Shown: positions 6,119 through 13,784 of the stretch, piece by piece | Layout: every line of letters starts with the position of its first letter | Numbering within the stretch: position 1 is the stretch's first letter | Origin: QNYQ01 sp964542985 | GTDB taxonomy: Archaea > Thermoproteota > Thermoprotei_A > Sulfolobales > Pyrodictiaceae | Reading direction: 5' to 3' | Length of the DNA stretch: 25,138 nucleotides | Assembly: GCA_964542985.1 (NCBI GenBank) | Contig: CAZIWH010000022.1 | Coordinates: 1 to 25,138 of the forward strand | Notes under the pieces: generated by a model | Database searches by the model: none | What the model saw: the letters and a program-made list of their open reading frames with translations, nothing else | Told to the model about the DNA's origin: nothing | Program-made: the position numbers and the translations under genes

Positions 6119-8821
6119 TTGAGGCCCTATAGGCTCTTGGCAGCCGTGGCAGCGGTGGTTGTTCTCTCCTCAGCCCTAGTCGCCGCCACGGCCTCGGCGC
6201 AGGGGGCTCCCCCGCCGCCCCCAAACGTGACTGTGGCCGCGGAGGCGATACGCTCAGTAATCTCCATGCTGCTCCGGGAGGGCTACAGCTGGGGGCAGGC
6301 GGCGCAGCTCTTCCACAACCTGAGCCTCTGCCTGCCGGGCACAGGTCTCGGTGAAGCAGCCGCGGAGGCCGCCTCAGCGCTCTCCTCCCACAACGTGTCA
6401 GCGGCCTCCAGGGACCTCGCAAGGTTCCTCGACGCCCTAGCCACCTCCCCGCTGGAGCATGCGGCGGCTGCTTCCACCTGCCCGGCCGGGGAGCTGGCGA
6501 GGCTAGTCTACGGGGCTGTCCTCGCCTCACTCTATACGCCGACGCCGCTCGGCCTCGTGCCCCCGCCCCATGCTCCTCCGCCAGGCCTCTCCGCGGGACC
6601 CTGCGCGACCCCCGCCGGTGTAGCCGCGCTCGCCTCCGCCAGGATAAGCGGCGGCCTCTACACTATGGTGGCAGAGGAGGCGTTGAGGGCAGGCGCGGAG
6701 CCAGCCTGCCTGATCTACGCCGCCGGCTCCACCGGGGGCCTGCTCGGCGGGGACGCCAGGCGGGTAGCGGGGACGCTGATAGCCTCGTGGTATGCTTCGG
6801 TTGGCCGCCCCGAGCCGCCCCCCGCCGGGGTTTTCGAGGATGCTGTGGGCCTGGCTGCCGCCGGCAACTGGAGCCTGGCCCGCGGCCTCCTTGCGGCCCT
6901 CGAGGCGGCCTACCCCAGCTACACGCGGCTGCTGAGAACCCTGGGACTGGACCCCCTAAGGGTGCTCCAGGCCAGAGTGGAGCACAGCGGGGGCTGGTCC
7001 CTGGGGCTCCCGGCGACCGGTTACTGCATGGAGGCCCGGAGCCTGCTCAACGTGCCTCCGTCTGAGCGCGGTGTGACAGGGTTCTACGATATGCTTGGGG
7101 AGGCGCTGAGCCTCTGCGCAGCTGAGACCCGTAGACCCGGGCTCGTCGTTGAAGCCGCGGGGCTGAACCCCTGGATACCCTTCGACCCGGTGCCCTTGGC
7201 TGCCGCGGGGCTCCAGGGCAGCAAGGGCTACGCGCTGGCCGCAGCCTCCGCCAGCAGCGTGCCCCACGGGCTCCTAGTACACGTGTCCGGGGAGGAGGCC
7301 GCCAAGCTGCTCCGCGAAGCCCTGGGGATAGATGCCCCGGCCCGGGGGCCAGGCCTCTACCGCGCGTTGGTGGAGGCCTGGAGGCTCCAGCTGAGCCCCG
7401 GCAGGCTTGCGGCCATTGTCTCGGGGAACCTTACCAGGCTGGGCCTCGTCTCCAGGGCTGTAAGCCTACGCCCCTATCGTGGGGGGCTCGCCGTCTACTA
7501 CGCCTCAGTGAGGCTCACCTCATGGCTCCTTGCCAAACAGGGCGCCGCCGGCGCGTCCATCCTCGGCGGGCTCGGGGACACCCCGCTCGCACCCATGTAC
7601 ACCGTGTTCTCGATGCCGGGTAGGCAGCTGCTGGCCCGCTGGGCCCTCGGCTGGATCACGGGCCTCGAGCCCCCGGAGGCAACCCACGGCAAAGGGAGCG
7701 GGGCGGCAGGCACGCCCTTCATCAAACTGTTGGGCTCCGCCGCGCAGGGGGCCGGGCAGCTACCCGGGAACCTCACGGCCCTAGTGTCGGCGCTAAACCA
7801 GACCCCCGAGGGCAGGGCCGTCGCCCAGCTGGTGCAGCAGGTCCTCTCAGCCGCTGAGAGGGGCGACTACGCCTCAGCTGCGGATGCGGCGCAGCGGCTC
7901 TGGAGGATGCTCGAGTCAATCCTCGGCCCCGAGGCGGCTAGGCAGCTGGTGCTCGAGGCCGCGAAGGCCCTGGGCGAGAACCCGGAGAAGGTTGCCGAGG
8001 CCCTTGCCGCCGTGGCCTCCCTGAAGTTCAACGGCAGGACAGTAACGGTGGACCTGGCCTCGGCCAGCCGGCTGGCCGGCCAGCTGGTGGAGGCGGCACG
8101 CTCCGCGGAAACCGGCGGAGCTCCACCGCCGGAGGCAAGGGAGCTGATAAAGCGCCTCATATCAGCCGTGGCGGGCGCCGAGGCGGAGGCAGCTGAAGCG
8201 GCGAAGGGCAAGCCGGTAACCGTTGTGAGGATAGAGGGTGTTGAGAACCTGGTAGGCGGTCTTAAAGGACTGAACGTCTTCGTCGACCTCACCTCCGTGC
8301 TCGCCAAGGCATTAGGCCCGTCCAGCGGCGCCCCGGCCGCGGGGCCGGCAAAGGCGGCGGCACCCGTTCGCCTCCCCGTGCCGCCTCCGCCGCCTGCACC
8401 GCCGGTGGGCGCGGCCCCGGGCTGGGGTGTGTTGCTACTGGTAGCGGCGGTCGCGGCGGGGCTACTGGCCTACGCTGAGTGGCGGCTCGGTCTCCTCTCG
8501 GGGCTCGTCGAGCAGGCGAGGCTGAGGAGCCTCGAGTCCAAGGTCGCCAGGGGTGGGGGTGCGGTAGTGGAGGCGTTCGCGGAGCTGCTCCGCGTCTATG
8601 AGAGGAGGTTCGGCAAGAGGAGGAGATGGGAGACCCACCGGGAGTACGCCTCGAGGCTGAGCGGCCCAGCTCTCCGCCCCTACATGGAGGCTGCCGAGGT
8701 GTATGAGAGGACGAGGTTCGGGCCCGGAGCCGGGCCCGGGGACGCTGAGAGGCTGAGGCGGGCTCTCGGGGAGGCGCGGAGGCTGCTGGGAGGCCTGCTG
8801 CGGAGGGGTGGTGGCGGGTGA
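6119..8821 (+). CDS. Large exported protein, single TM, DUF4129-like C-terminal domain
   Basis: This 900-residue protein starts with a clear signal peptide (LLAAVAAVVVLSSALVAATASA, residues ~6-27). A very long Ala/Leu/Gly-rich, mainly helical outer region follows to about residue 745. After a proline-rich linker (VPPPPPAPPVG) there is one transmembrane helix at ~769-788 and a basic cytoplasmic tail. The tail holds FGKRRRWETHREYASRLSG and YMEAAEVYERTRFGPGAG (~831-869), the pattern of DUF4129, a domain found in operons with DUF58 and MoxR proteins. The outer region has many N-X-S/T sequons and no recognised domain. TTG 6119 follows GGGGGAG by six bases. Its stop overlaps the next start by four bases (GTGA), showing translational coupling. 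It probably anchors a membrane complex to the outside; this is inference. Confidence 0.8.
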   Translation: MRPYRLLAAVAAVVVLSSALVAATASAQGAPPPPPNVTVAAEAIRSVISMLLREGYSWGQAAQLFHNLSLCLPGTGLGEAAAEAASALSSHNVSAASRDLARFLDALATSPLEHAAAASTCPAGELARLVYGAVLASLYTPTPLGLVPPPHAPPPGLSAGPCATPAGVAALASARISGGLYTMVAEEALRAGAEPACLIYAAGSTGGLLGGDARRVAGTLIASWYASVGRPEPPPAGVFEDAVGLAAAGNWSLARGLLAALEAAYPSYTRLLRTLGLDPLRVLQARVEHSGGWSLGLPATGYCMEARSLLNVPPSERGVTGFYDMLGEALSLCAAETRRPGLVVEAAGLNPWIPFDPVPLAAAGLQGSKGYALAAASASSVPHGLLVHVSGEEAAKLLREALGIDAPARGPGLYRALVEAWRLQLSPGRLAAIVSGNLTRLGLVSRAVSLRPYRGGLAVYYASVRLTSWLLAKQGAAGASILGGLGDTPLAPMYTVFSMPGRQLLARWALGWITGLEPPEATHGKGSGAAGTPFIKLLGSAAQGAGQLPGNLTALVSALNQTPEGRAVAQLVQQVLSAAERGDYASAADAAQRLWRMLESILGPEAARQLVLEAAKALGENPEKVAEALAAVASLKFNGRTVTVDLASASRLAGQLVEAARSAETGGAPPPEARELIKRLISAVAGAEAEAAEAAKGKPVTVVRIEGVENLVGGLKGLNVFVDLTSVLAKALGPSSGAPAAGPAKAAAPVRLPVPPPPPAPPVGAAPGWGVLLLVAAVAAGLLAYAEWRLGLLSGLVEQARLRSLESKVARGGGAVVEAFAELLRVYERRFGKRRRWETHREYASRLSGPALRPYMEAAEVYERTRFGPGAGPGDAERLRRALGEARRLLGGLLRRGGGG

Positions 8822-10053
8822 TTAGGTTCCGGTGGTTTATCCTCGGGCTCCTAGTGGTGGCGTTCTTCGCGGCCGCGGAGGCTGCGCCGAAGCTCGTGCT
8901 CCTGGGGGGCCTCACACCGAGGCCTGGCAGCATCGTAGACAATGGTAGCTATGGGCTGAGCGTCGCCGCCGAGCAGCTGGTCGCCGCCGGGGCCCGCGTC
9001 GCCGTGGGACTGAGTCCTCCCCCGCAGTGGAGGGGGCCCATAGTCTACATCGTAGCAGGGCCTATGAACTGTAGTGGTGCGGCGGCAGAGGCGCTCGCGA
9101 GAACAGTGAAGTCTCTTGCGGCACGCGGCGTAGATGTTGGCCTGGTCGTGGCCTCCTCGGGGCCCTACTACGGGCTCTGTGGCCGCCCCCTGTTGGAGGC
9201 TCTCGGCGCCCCTCCCCTCCTGCTCGGAGAGACCATGGGGTCGCCTCTCATAGTTCCGCTCGAGGGAGGCCTCCTGGTGCTCTATAGGCCGGACGCCGCG
9301 CTGTCCCACCTGGGCTGGAGCGTGGTGGCCACGGGGCTGGGGGCTGGCGGCAGCGGGCCCGCCGTGCTCGCGTGGAGCAGGGGTAGGGTGAGGGTGGTCT
9401 TTGTCCCCGAGTGGGATGCTCTGAGCAACTGGCTTCTAAGGGCTGAGGAGCGGGCCGGCATAAACCCTGGCCCTGGCGTGGTGTCGCTCGTCGAGTTGGC
9501 TGTGGGGACGCGTAGCCTCCGGGGCGTGCTGGTTCTCCAGCCGGCGATGTTCCTCCCCCAGCCGCCTGGTGGAGGGGGTCTGCTCTTCCAGCCAGGGATA
9601 CTCGCCGCCAGGCTTGCCGAGGCCTATAAGGGGTTGGAGGATAGACTCTACGCCGAGATGATATACAACCCGTTCGCGGTCATGGCTGTGGCCAGCGTCG
9701 CCGCCACCGCGCTGTACGCCGCCTGGGCCAGCGGCAGCGGAACCAGGAGCGTCACCGAGAGGCCACCCAAGCCGGAGCACATGCGGGGGAGGGACGCTTT
9801 GGCCGAGGCAGCCGCGGTCGCAGACCAGGCCCTCCGCATCCTATACGGGGTGGGGCTCCGCGAGGCGGCCTCGAGGAGCGACGTGGCCTCCAGGCTTGCC
9901 GAGGCCACCGGCATGCCCCGGCGCCGTGTACAAGTGCTCCTAAGACGCCTCGCCGAGGGTAGGCCGCCGAGGCTGCTGCGGAGGAGGTTCATAGCCCAGG
10001 CGGTGGAGTTCGCTGAGAGGCTTGCAGCGCTGGCAGCTGGTGAGGCGAGGTGA
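8818..10053 (+). CDS. DUF4350-like membrane-anchored protein
   Basis: This 411-residue protein has an N-terminal signal anchor (WFILGLLVVAFFAAAEA). Next is an outer alpha/beta domain (~22-250) with PRPGSIVDNGSYGLSVAAEQLVA and VYIVAGPMNCSG, resembling the glutamine-amidotransferase-like DUF4350 domain that accompanies DUF58 proteins. A second membrane helix lies at ~281-302 (PFAVMAVASVAATALYAAW). The ~110-residue cytoplasmic tail looks like a helix-turn-helix bundle (RSDVASRLAEATGMPRRRVQ, LLRRLAEG). The outer domain lacks an obvious Cys-His-Glu amidotransferase triad, so a binding role is more likely than catalysis. The GTG start overlaps the preceding stop by four bases and its own stop overlaps the next start in the same way. 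Confidence 0.75.
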   Translation: MIRFRWFILGLLVVAFFAAAEAAPKLVLLGGLTPRPGSIVDNGSYGLSVAAEQLVAAGARVAVGLSPPPQWRGPIVYIVAGPMNCSGAAAEALARTVKSLAARGVDVGLVVASSGPYYGLCGRPLLEALGAPPLLLGETMGSPLIVPLEGGLLVLYRPDAALSHLGWSVVATGLGAGGSGPAVLAWSRGRVRVVFVPEWDALSNWLLRAEERAGINPGPGVVSLVELAVGTRSLRGVLVLQPAMFLPQPPGGGGLLFQPGILAARLAEAYKGLEDRLYAEMIYNPFAVMAVASVAATALYAAWASGSGTRSVTERPPKPEHMRGRDALAEAAAVADQALRILYGVGLREAASRSDVASRLAEATGMPRRRVQVLLRRLAEGRPPRLLRRRFIAQAVEFAERLAALAAGEAR

Positions 10054-11318
10054 GGGTAAGGCTCACCCCTAGGGGCCACGGTGTGGTGCTCATAGGCGCC
10101 GGGCTTGTCGCCGCCGGCGCCGTGGCTGGCCCCAGCTTCGGCGGCCTGGGGCTCCTCGGCTGGGGCGCCGGGCTGCTCGCCTTCACTGTGCTGTACCGCG
10201 CCCTGTTCGCCGTCCGCGCGGCCGCCCTGGCCTCTGCCGGCGCGGTGAGGGAGCTCCGCTCGCCGCCCGGTGACGGAGAGGCGTTCGCCGTGAGGCTGAC
10301 TGTGTGCGCCGGGCTCCTTGGGGGCCTTGACGTAGAGGTTGTAGATGGGCCTCCCAGGGGCCTGGTGGCTGTGGATGAGCCCAGGGGCAGGGCCGTTGTC
10401 CCCCCGGGCGGCTGCGGCTGGGTGGAGTACAGGCTGAGGGGGAGGCCTGGCAGGCACCGCTGGGGCCGTGCGCGGCTCGTGTTGAGGGACTGGCTCGGCC
10501 TCTTCGAGGTGGAGGCTTCCACGGAGCCTAGGGGTGTATCCGCTGTGAGCATAGCTCCTAGGCTCCTTGGGGGGTTGGCGAGGAGGGTTCTGGCCGCAGC
10601 CGCCGGCTACTCGGCCGCGTTGTCCTCGGCGAAGCCCGGTAGGGGCACCGTGTTCCTCGAGCTGAGAGAGTATAGGCCTGACGACGACTCTAGGCTCATA
10701 GACTGGAAGTCCTACGCGAGGACCGGCAAGCTGATGGTCAAGGTGTTTGAGGCCGAGGAGGCGGGCCGCGTGCTCATAGTCGCCGATCTCTGCGGGGGCT
10801 CCTGGGGGGTTGCGGGGCACACGCTGGGAGAGGCCGTGGCCAGGGCCGCCTACACGCTCGCATGGCTCTCCTCTATGAGGGGCTCCAGCGTCGCAGTGGC
10901 AGCTGAGCCCGTGGGCGCCTCCACGGGCTATCTTCGGGGTAGGAGGGCTGTGGTCGCCGCTGCGCGCCTCCTCTCGGGCCTCGAGTACCCCGCCTCGGGG
11001 CTCGGCCCGGCCGAGTGCCGCTGCAAGCCACGGGTGCCCCGCCCAGGGAGAGGGGTTAGGCTTGTCTATGTCACGGGCCTCTGCGGCGGCGACACGGGGT
11101 ACGCTGAGGAGCTTGCCGGAGCCCTGCCTCCCGGCAGCCTGGTGGCCGTGGTTGCTCCGAGGCCCCCGGGCGGGGCTGGGCTGGCTGCGAGGGCCTATAG
11201 GCTCGCCTCGGCTAGGATAGGCGCCGCCGCGGAGGCCCTGCGTGGCCGTGGCCTCCGCTTCCTCCTCCTCGCCGGCAGGGAGGCGCGGGGCCTAGAGGCG
11301 CTGGCTATGAGCCCCTAG
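10050..11318 (+). CDS. DUF58 family protein
   Basis: This 422-residue protein shows the DUF58 layout. Two N-terminal membrane helices (~12-32 and ~35-58) come first, then a beta-rich domain (~65-165), then the hallmark segment RGTVFLELREYRPDDDSRLIDWKSYARTGKLMVK, read in pieces as REYRPDDDSRLIDWK and ARTGKLMVKVFE (~205-232). A von Willebrand A-like fold follows, starting RVLIVADLCGGS. The first metal-site motif of the vWA fold, normally DxSxS, appears as DLCGGS, so the MIDAS site is probably incomplete. DUF58 proteins act at the membrane with MoxR AAA+ ATPases in bacteria and archaea; the exact role is unsettled. Translation is coupled to the DUF4350 gene by a 4-bp overlap. Confidence 0.88.
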   Translation: MRVRLTPRGHGVVLIGAGLVAAGAVAGPSFGGLGLLGWGAGLLAFTVLYRALFAVRAAALASAGAVRELRSPPGDGEAFAVRLTVCAGLLGGLDVEVVDGPPRGLVAVDEPRGRAVVPPGGCGWVEYRLRGRPGRHRWGRARLVLRDWLGLFEVEASTEPRGVSAVSIAPRLLGGLARRVLAAAAGYSAALSSAKPGRGTVFLELREYRPDDDSRLIDWKSYARTGKLMVKVFEAEEAGRVLIVADLCGGSWGVAGHTLGEAVARAAYTLAWLSSMRGSSVAVAAEPVGASTGYLRGRRAVVAAARLLSGLEYPASGLGPAECRCKPRVPRPGRGVRLVYVTGLCGGDTGYAEELAGALPPGSLVAVVAPRPPGGAGLAARAYRLASARIGAAAEALRGRGLRFLLLAGREARGLEALAMSP

Positions 11319-11331
11319 GAGGCGGAGGGGC

Positions 11332-12483
11332 TTGAGAGCCAAGGTGTGGCTGGTCTACCTGCTCGTGGCCGCCGTCTACATGGGGCTCGCGGCCTACGCG
11401 GCCTGGAGCCCGGCTATATCGTGGGCCTCCAGGTACGCGTCCACAAGGGGCACGGCACTGTCCTCCTGGCTGACGATAGGGGGCTACCTTGTCCCCGCCG
11501 CCGCGTTCCTCAGCGTCCTCCTGGGCGCCCCAGCGGTGGGGCTCCTCCTCACGGGGATCGGTGCAGGGGTGGGCGGGGTCGCAGGCGCCGATCCCAAGCT
11601 CATTGTGCTCCTATCGCTTGGGGGCTCTCTCCTCTACAGCCTGGCCTCCAGGAGCAGGTGGGGCGGCGCGCGCAGCGGCTGCACTGGGGGCTGCGCGGCG
11701 AAGACGCTGGCGGCGGAGGCGGCTGTGGCTGCGGCCGCTGGGCTGGCCGGCTACTATGTCGGCGCGGCGCTGGCTGGCCTGGTTGCGTCGGCCTCGTCTC
11801 CTCCAGGAGTTGTACCGGGGCTCGTGGCCAGGGCCTGGAGGGCCCTTGGCTCAACTGTTCTCGGGAGGCTTCTCGCCGCCGGCGTGGTGCTGGGCATCGT
11901 CTACCGTGGCTCCGCTGCGCTGGCTTCGCAGCTCTCCGAGCTGGTACTCGGCGGCAGGGCGCTGGTGGCCGCAGCGGCCCGTAGGGCTAGGCTCGCAGCC
12001 CTCCGCCTCGCCGTTGGCCGCTGCGAGTGGGGCAGCATGCTGACGGGCTGGCTGCTGGGCGCAGCCGTGTTTCCCCTGGCGGGCTGGGTTGCCTTCACCT
12101 CGGGCTACGTGTCGTATAGGCTGCTCACCGGCCTAGACCAGGGCAGCATCTATGCCAGGGCGGTGGTCGCCGGCGTGTCCGCGGCAGTGGCGTGGATAAC
12201 CTATGCCGTCGTGAAGCAGGCCTTCACGTTCATGATCAAGGGGGAGGGGTGGGCGCGAGTCGCACTGGCCTCGCTTATAGCGCTGGCCTCCCTGGCGGCG
12301 GCTGTAGCGGCTACAGCGGGGCCACATACGCTGCTCGCGCTGGCCTCATCCATGGCTACTGGCAGGGGGATTCATGTACCGGGGGTGGATTCAAGGCTGT
12401 CAAGGATATTGGCGGAGTACGGGGGCCTCCTTGAGGGGTTGGAGCAGAGGCTCCGCCTCCTAGTGGCGCTGCTCTGGGGGTGA
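11332..12483 (+). CDS. Polytopic membrane protein of the DUF58 operon
   Basis: This 383-residue protein has roughly nine or ten hydrophobic segments spread over its whole length. Examples are LVYLLVAAVYMGLAAYAAW at the start, a pair between residues ~50 and 90, AVAAAAGLAGYYVGAALAGL, LAAGVVLGIVYRG, GWLLGAAVFPLAGWVAF and LASLIALASLAAAVAAT. It ends in an amphipathic helix (LLEGLEQRLRLLVALLWG). No transporter family is recognised. TTG 11332 follows GGAGGCGGAGGGGC directly, 13 bases after the DUF58 stop. It is probably the membrane-embedded partner of the DUF4129, DUF4350 and DUF58 proteins. Its frame is the same as that of the next gene, separated only by one TGA. Confidence 0.8.
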   Translation: MRAKVWLVYLLVAAVYMGLAAYAAWSPAISWASRYASTRGTALSSWLTIGGYLVPAAAFLSVLLGAPAVGLLLTGIGAGVGGVAGADPKLIVLLSLGGSLLYSLASRSRWGGARSGCTGGCAAKTLAAEAAVAAAAGLAGYYVGAALAGLVASASSPPGVVPGLVARAWRALGSTVLGRLLAAGVVLGIVYRGSAALASQLSELVLGGRALVAAAARRARLAALRLAVGRCEWGSMLTGWLLGAAVFPLAGWVAFTSGYVSYRLLTGLDQGSIYARAVVAGVSAAVAWITYAVVKQAFTFMIKGEGWARVALASLIALASLAAAVAATAGPHTLLALASSMATGRGIHVPGVDSRLSRILAEYGGLLEGLEQRLRLLVALLWG

Positions 12484-12543
12484 GGCGGCCTGGACAAGTG
12501 CAGGCTCGGGGAAAAGGCAGCCAAGGCCCTGGAGGGCATCCTG

Positions 12544-12906
12544 GTGCCGCTCGGCGTGGAGCCTGGGGACGTGGAGGGGCTGGAACTAGACCCCTATGGC
12601 CCGAGGATAATCGTGAGGCTGAAGCCCGTGTGGGCTGAGGATGTCTACATAGACGCAAGCCCTGACGGCGTGGAGGCCGTGATGACCCTAAGGGCTCCCC
12701 GGGGGCTCGACACCGGCGTCGTTGAAGACAAGATTGGAGCAGTTCTCGAGGAGGAGGGTATAGGGGAATACGACGTGTCCTACGACCCCGAGGAGGGGCT
12801 CCTCAGCATAACGTTGCTGGCCAGGCTCCTCCCCGAGCTGCCTCCTCTCCGCCGCCTAGCCGAGAAGGCATCGGGGATGTTAAACAAGCTCCAGGGGAAG
12901 GGTTAA
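12544..12906 (+). CDS. Small acidic protein ending the DUF58 operon
   Basis: This unrecognised protein of about 120 residues alternates predicted strands and helices (PRIIVRLKPVWAEDVYIDAS, VEAVMTLRAPRG, VVEDKIGAVLEEEGI, LLSITLLARLLPEL). It ends in a helix with a basic tail. It has no signal peptide or membrane helix and is probably cytoplasmic. GTG 12544 lies eight bases after GGAGG. However, the in-frame sequence from CTG at 12490 (reading LDKCRLGEKAAKALEGIL) also looks coding and follows GGGGGTGAGG, so the true protein may start there with a rare CTG codon and be 18 residues longer. The stop codon TAA merges with a TATA-like TTAAAAA that probably serves the tRNA gene. Confidence 0.7.
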   Translation: MPLGVEPGDVEGLELDPYGPRIIVRLKPVWAEDVYIDASPDGVEAVMTLRAPRGLDTGVVEDKIGAVLEEEGIGEYDVSYDPEEGLLSITLLARLLPELPPLRRLAEKASGMLNKLQGKG

Positions 12907-12910
12907 AAAC
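12903..12910 (+). promoter_or_regulatory. TATA-like element upstream of tRNA-Ala
   Basis: TTAAAAAC overlaps the stop codon of the preceding gene. Transcription would start near 12932, leaving a tRNA leader of about 37 bases. That leader region holds two possible hairpins, AGCCGT/ACGGCT (12928-12942) and CCCTCC/GGAGGG (12947-12967). Confidence 0.4.
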
Positions 12911-12968
12911 CCACAAGCAGGGCCAAGAGCCGTATCACGGCTGAGCCCCTCCCCAGATGTAGGAGGGT

Positions 12969-13045
<77 letters not shown>

Positions 13046-13061
13046 CCCCCACACGGTGTCC

Positions 13062-13772
13062 TCAGCCGCTTCCTCGGCGACTCCTAGGCGGCGTGTTCAG
13101 CCTGAGGAACACCTCGGTCGCCAGGAGTGCCCAGGCTGCAGCTGCAGCGGCCTCTCCGACGCTCGGCGTATAGCTGTTGAGGAGCGTGGCGAGGTACCAG
13201 TCCGTTAGCTGTGGCTGTGGCTTCCAGTTTAGGGGCGGCAGCCTTGCCGCGGCGAGCCTCGCCGGGAACACTGCTAGGCCGGCTATGAGGAGCGCTGTGA
13301 GCCACGCGGCGTAGGATGCGCTCCCCCTCCACGGGCTGCCCGCGGCCCTGGCTAGTAGCCGGGGCTGTGTTAAGACGAAGGACGCTACTATGAGCACCGA
13401 GTAGGCTATGCTGACGTACCCGGTGCCGGCATCCCATGCCGCTGCCGTGGCAGCGTTCTCGGCGAGGACTATGGGCAGCGACAGGGCTATACCCGTCAGC
13501 GCAGCGAGTATTAGTGGCTTGTTTGCCGAGGCGGCGAGCCGCAGCGCGGAGGACAAGCCTATCCCGCTGCCCGAGCGGCCTCCGGCGTAGAGGATCATGG
13601 CCGCCGCTGTGAGGATATAGGCTGTGAGCGAGGGCAGGTATACGAGCAGCGTCAGCAGTATGGGCTGCCTGGCGGTGTTGTACAGGGATAGCAGTACTGT
13701 GAAAAGGAGTGTGTAGAGGGCTACAGCAGCCACAGCCAGTGCCGGGGAGATGGGCCTCAACGTCTTCGTCAC
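13062..13772 (-). CDS. Polytopic membrane protein partnered with a secreted protein
   Basis: This 236-residue protein has about six or seven hydrophobic helices: ~11-30, 37-65 (two), 86-105, 120-140, 155-175 and 208-228. The N-terminus is short and basic and the C-terminal tail is arginine-rich (PPRSRRGSG). It is not recognised. GTG 13772 lies 12 bases downstream of the stop of the 795-residue secreted protein, so the two are one operon. A role in anchoring or exporting that protein is a reasonable inference. Composition is very rich in Ala and Leu, in line with the local base composition. Confidence 0.75.
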   Translation of the reverse strand: MTKTLRPISPALAVAAVALYTLLFTVLLSLYNTARQPILLTLLVYLPSLTAYILTAAAMILYAGGRSGSGIGLSSALRLAASANKPLILAALTGIALSLPIVLAENAATAAAWDAGTGYVSIAYSVLIVASFVLTQPRLLARAAGSPWRGSASYAAWLTALLIAGLAVFPARLAAARLPPLNWKPQPQLTDWYLATLLNSYTPSVGEAAAAAAWALLATEVFLRLNTPPRSRRGSG

Positions 13773-13784
13773 CGCCCCGCGTAT

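Noticed and set aside
6119..8821. Long proline, alanine and glycine runs as a repeat array
   Set aside because: They reflect protein composition in a GC-rich gene; no repeated unit could be aligned by eye.
8289..8942. 217-residue minus-strand frame
   Set aside because: It is a shadow of the DUF4129 gene, dominated by Arg, Pro and Ser, with no ribosome site or recognisable motif.
9648..10820. 390-residue frame on the minus strand opposite the DUF4350 and DUF58 genes
   Set aside because: It is antisense to two genes with clear family motifs and 4-bp coupling; its composition (Pro, Gly, Arg and His rich) is what GC-rich shadow frames give.
13046..13061. CACGGTGT symmetry after the tRNA as a terminator
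   Set aside because: It is too short and lacks the T-run expected of archaeal terminators.
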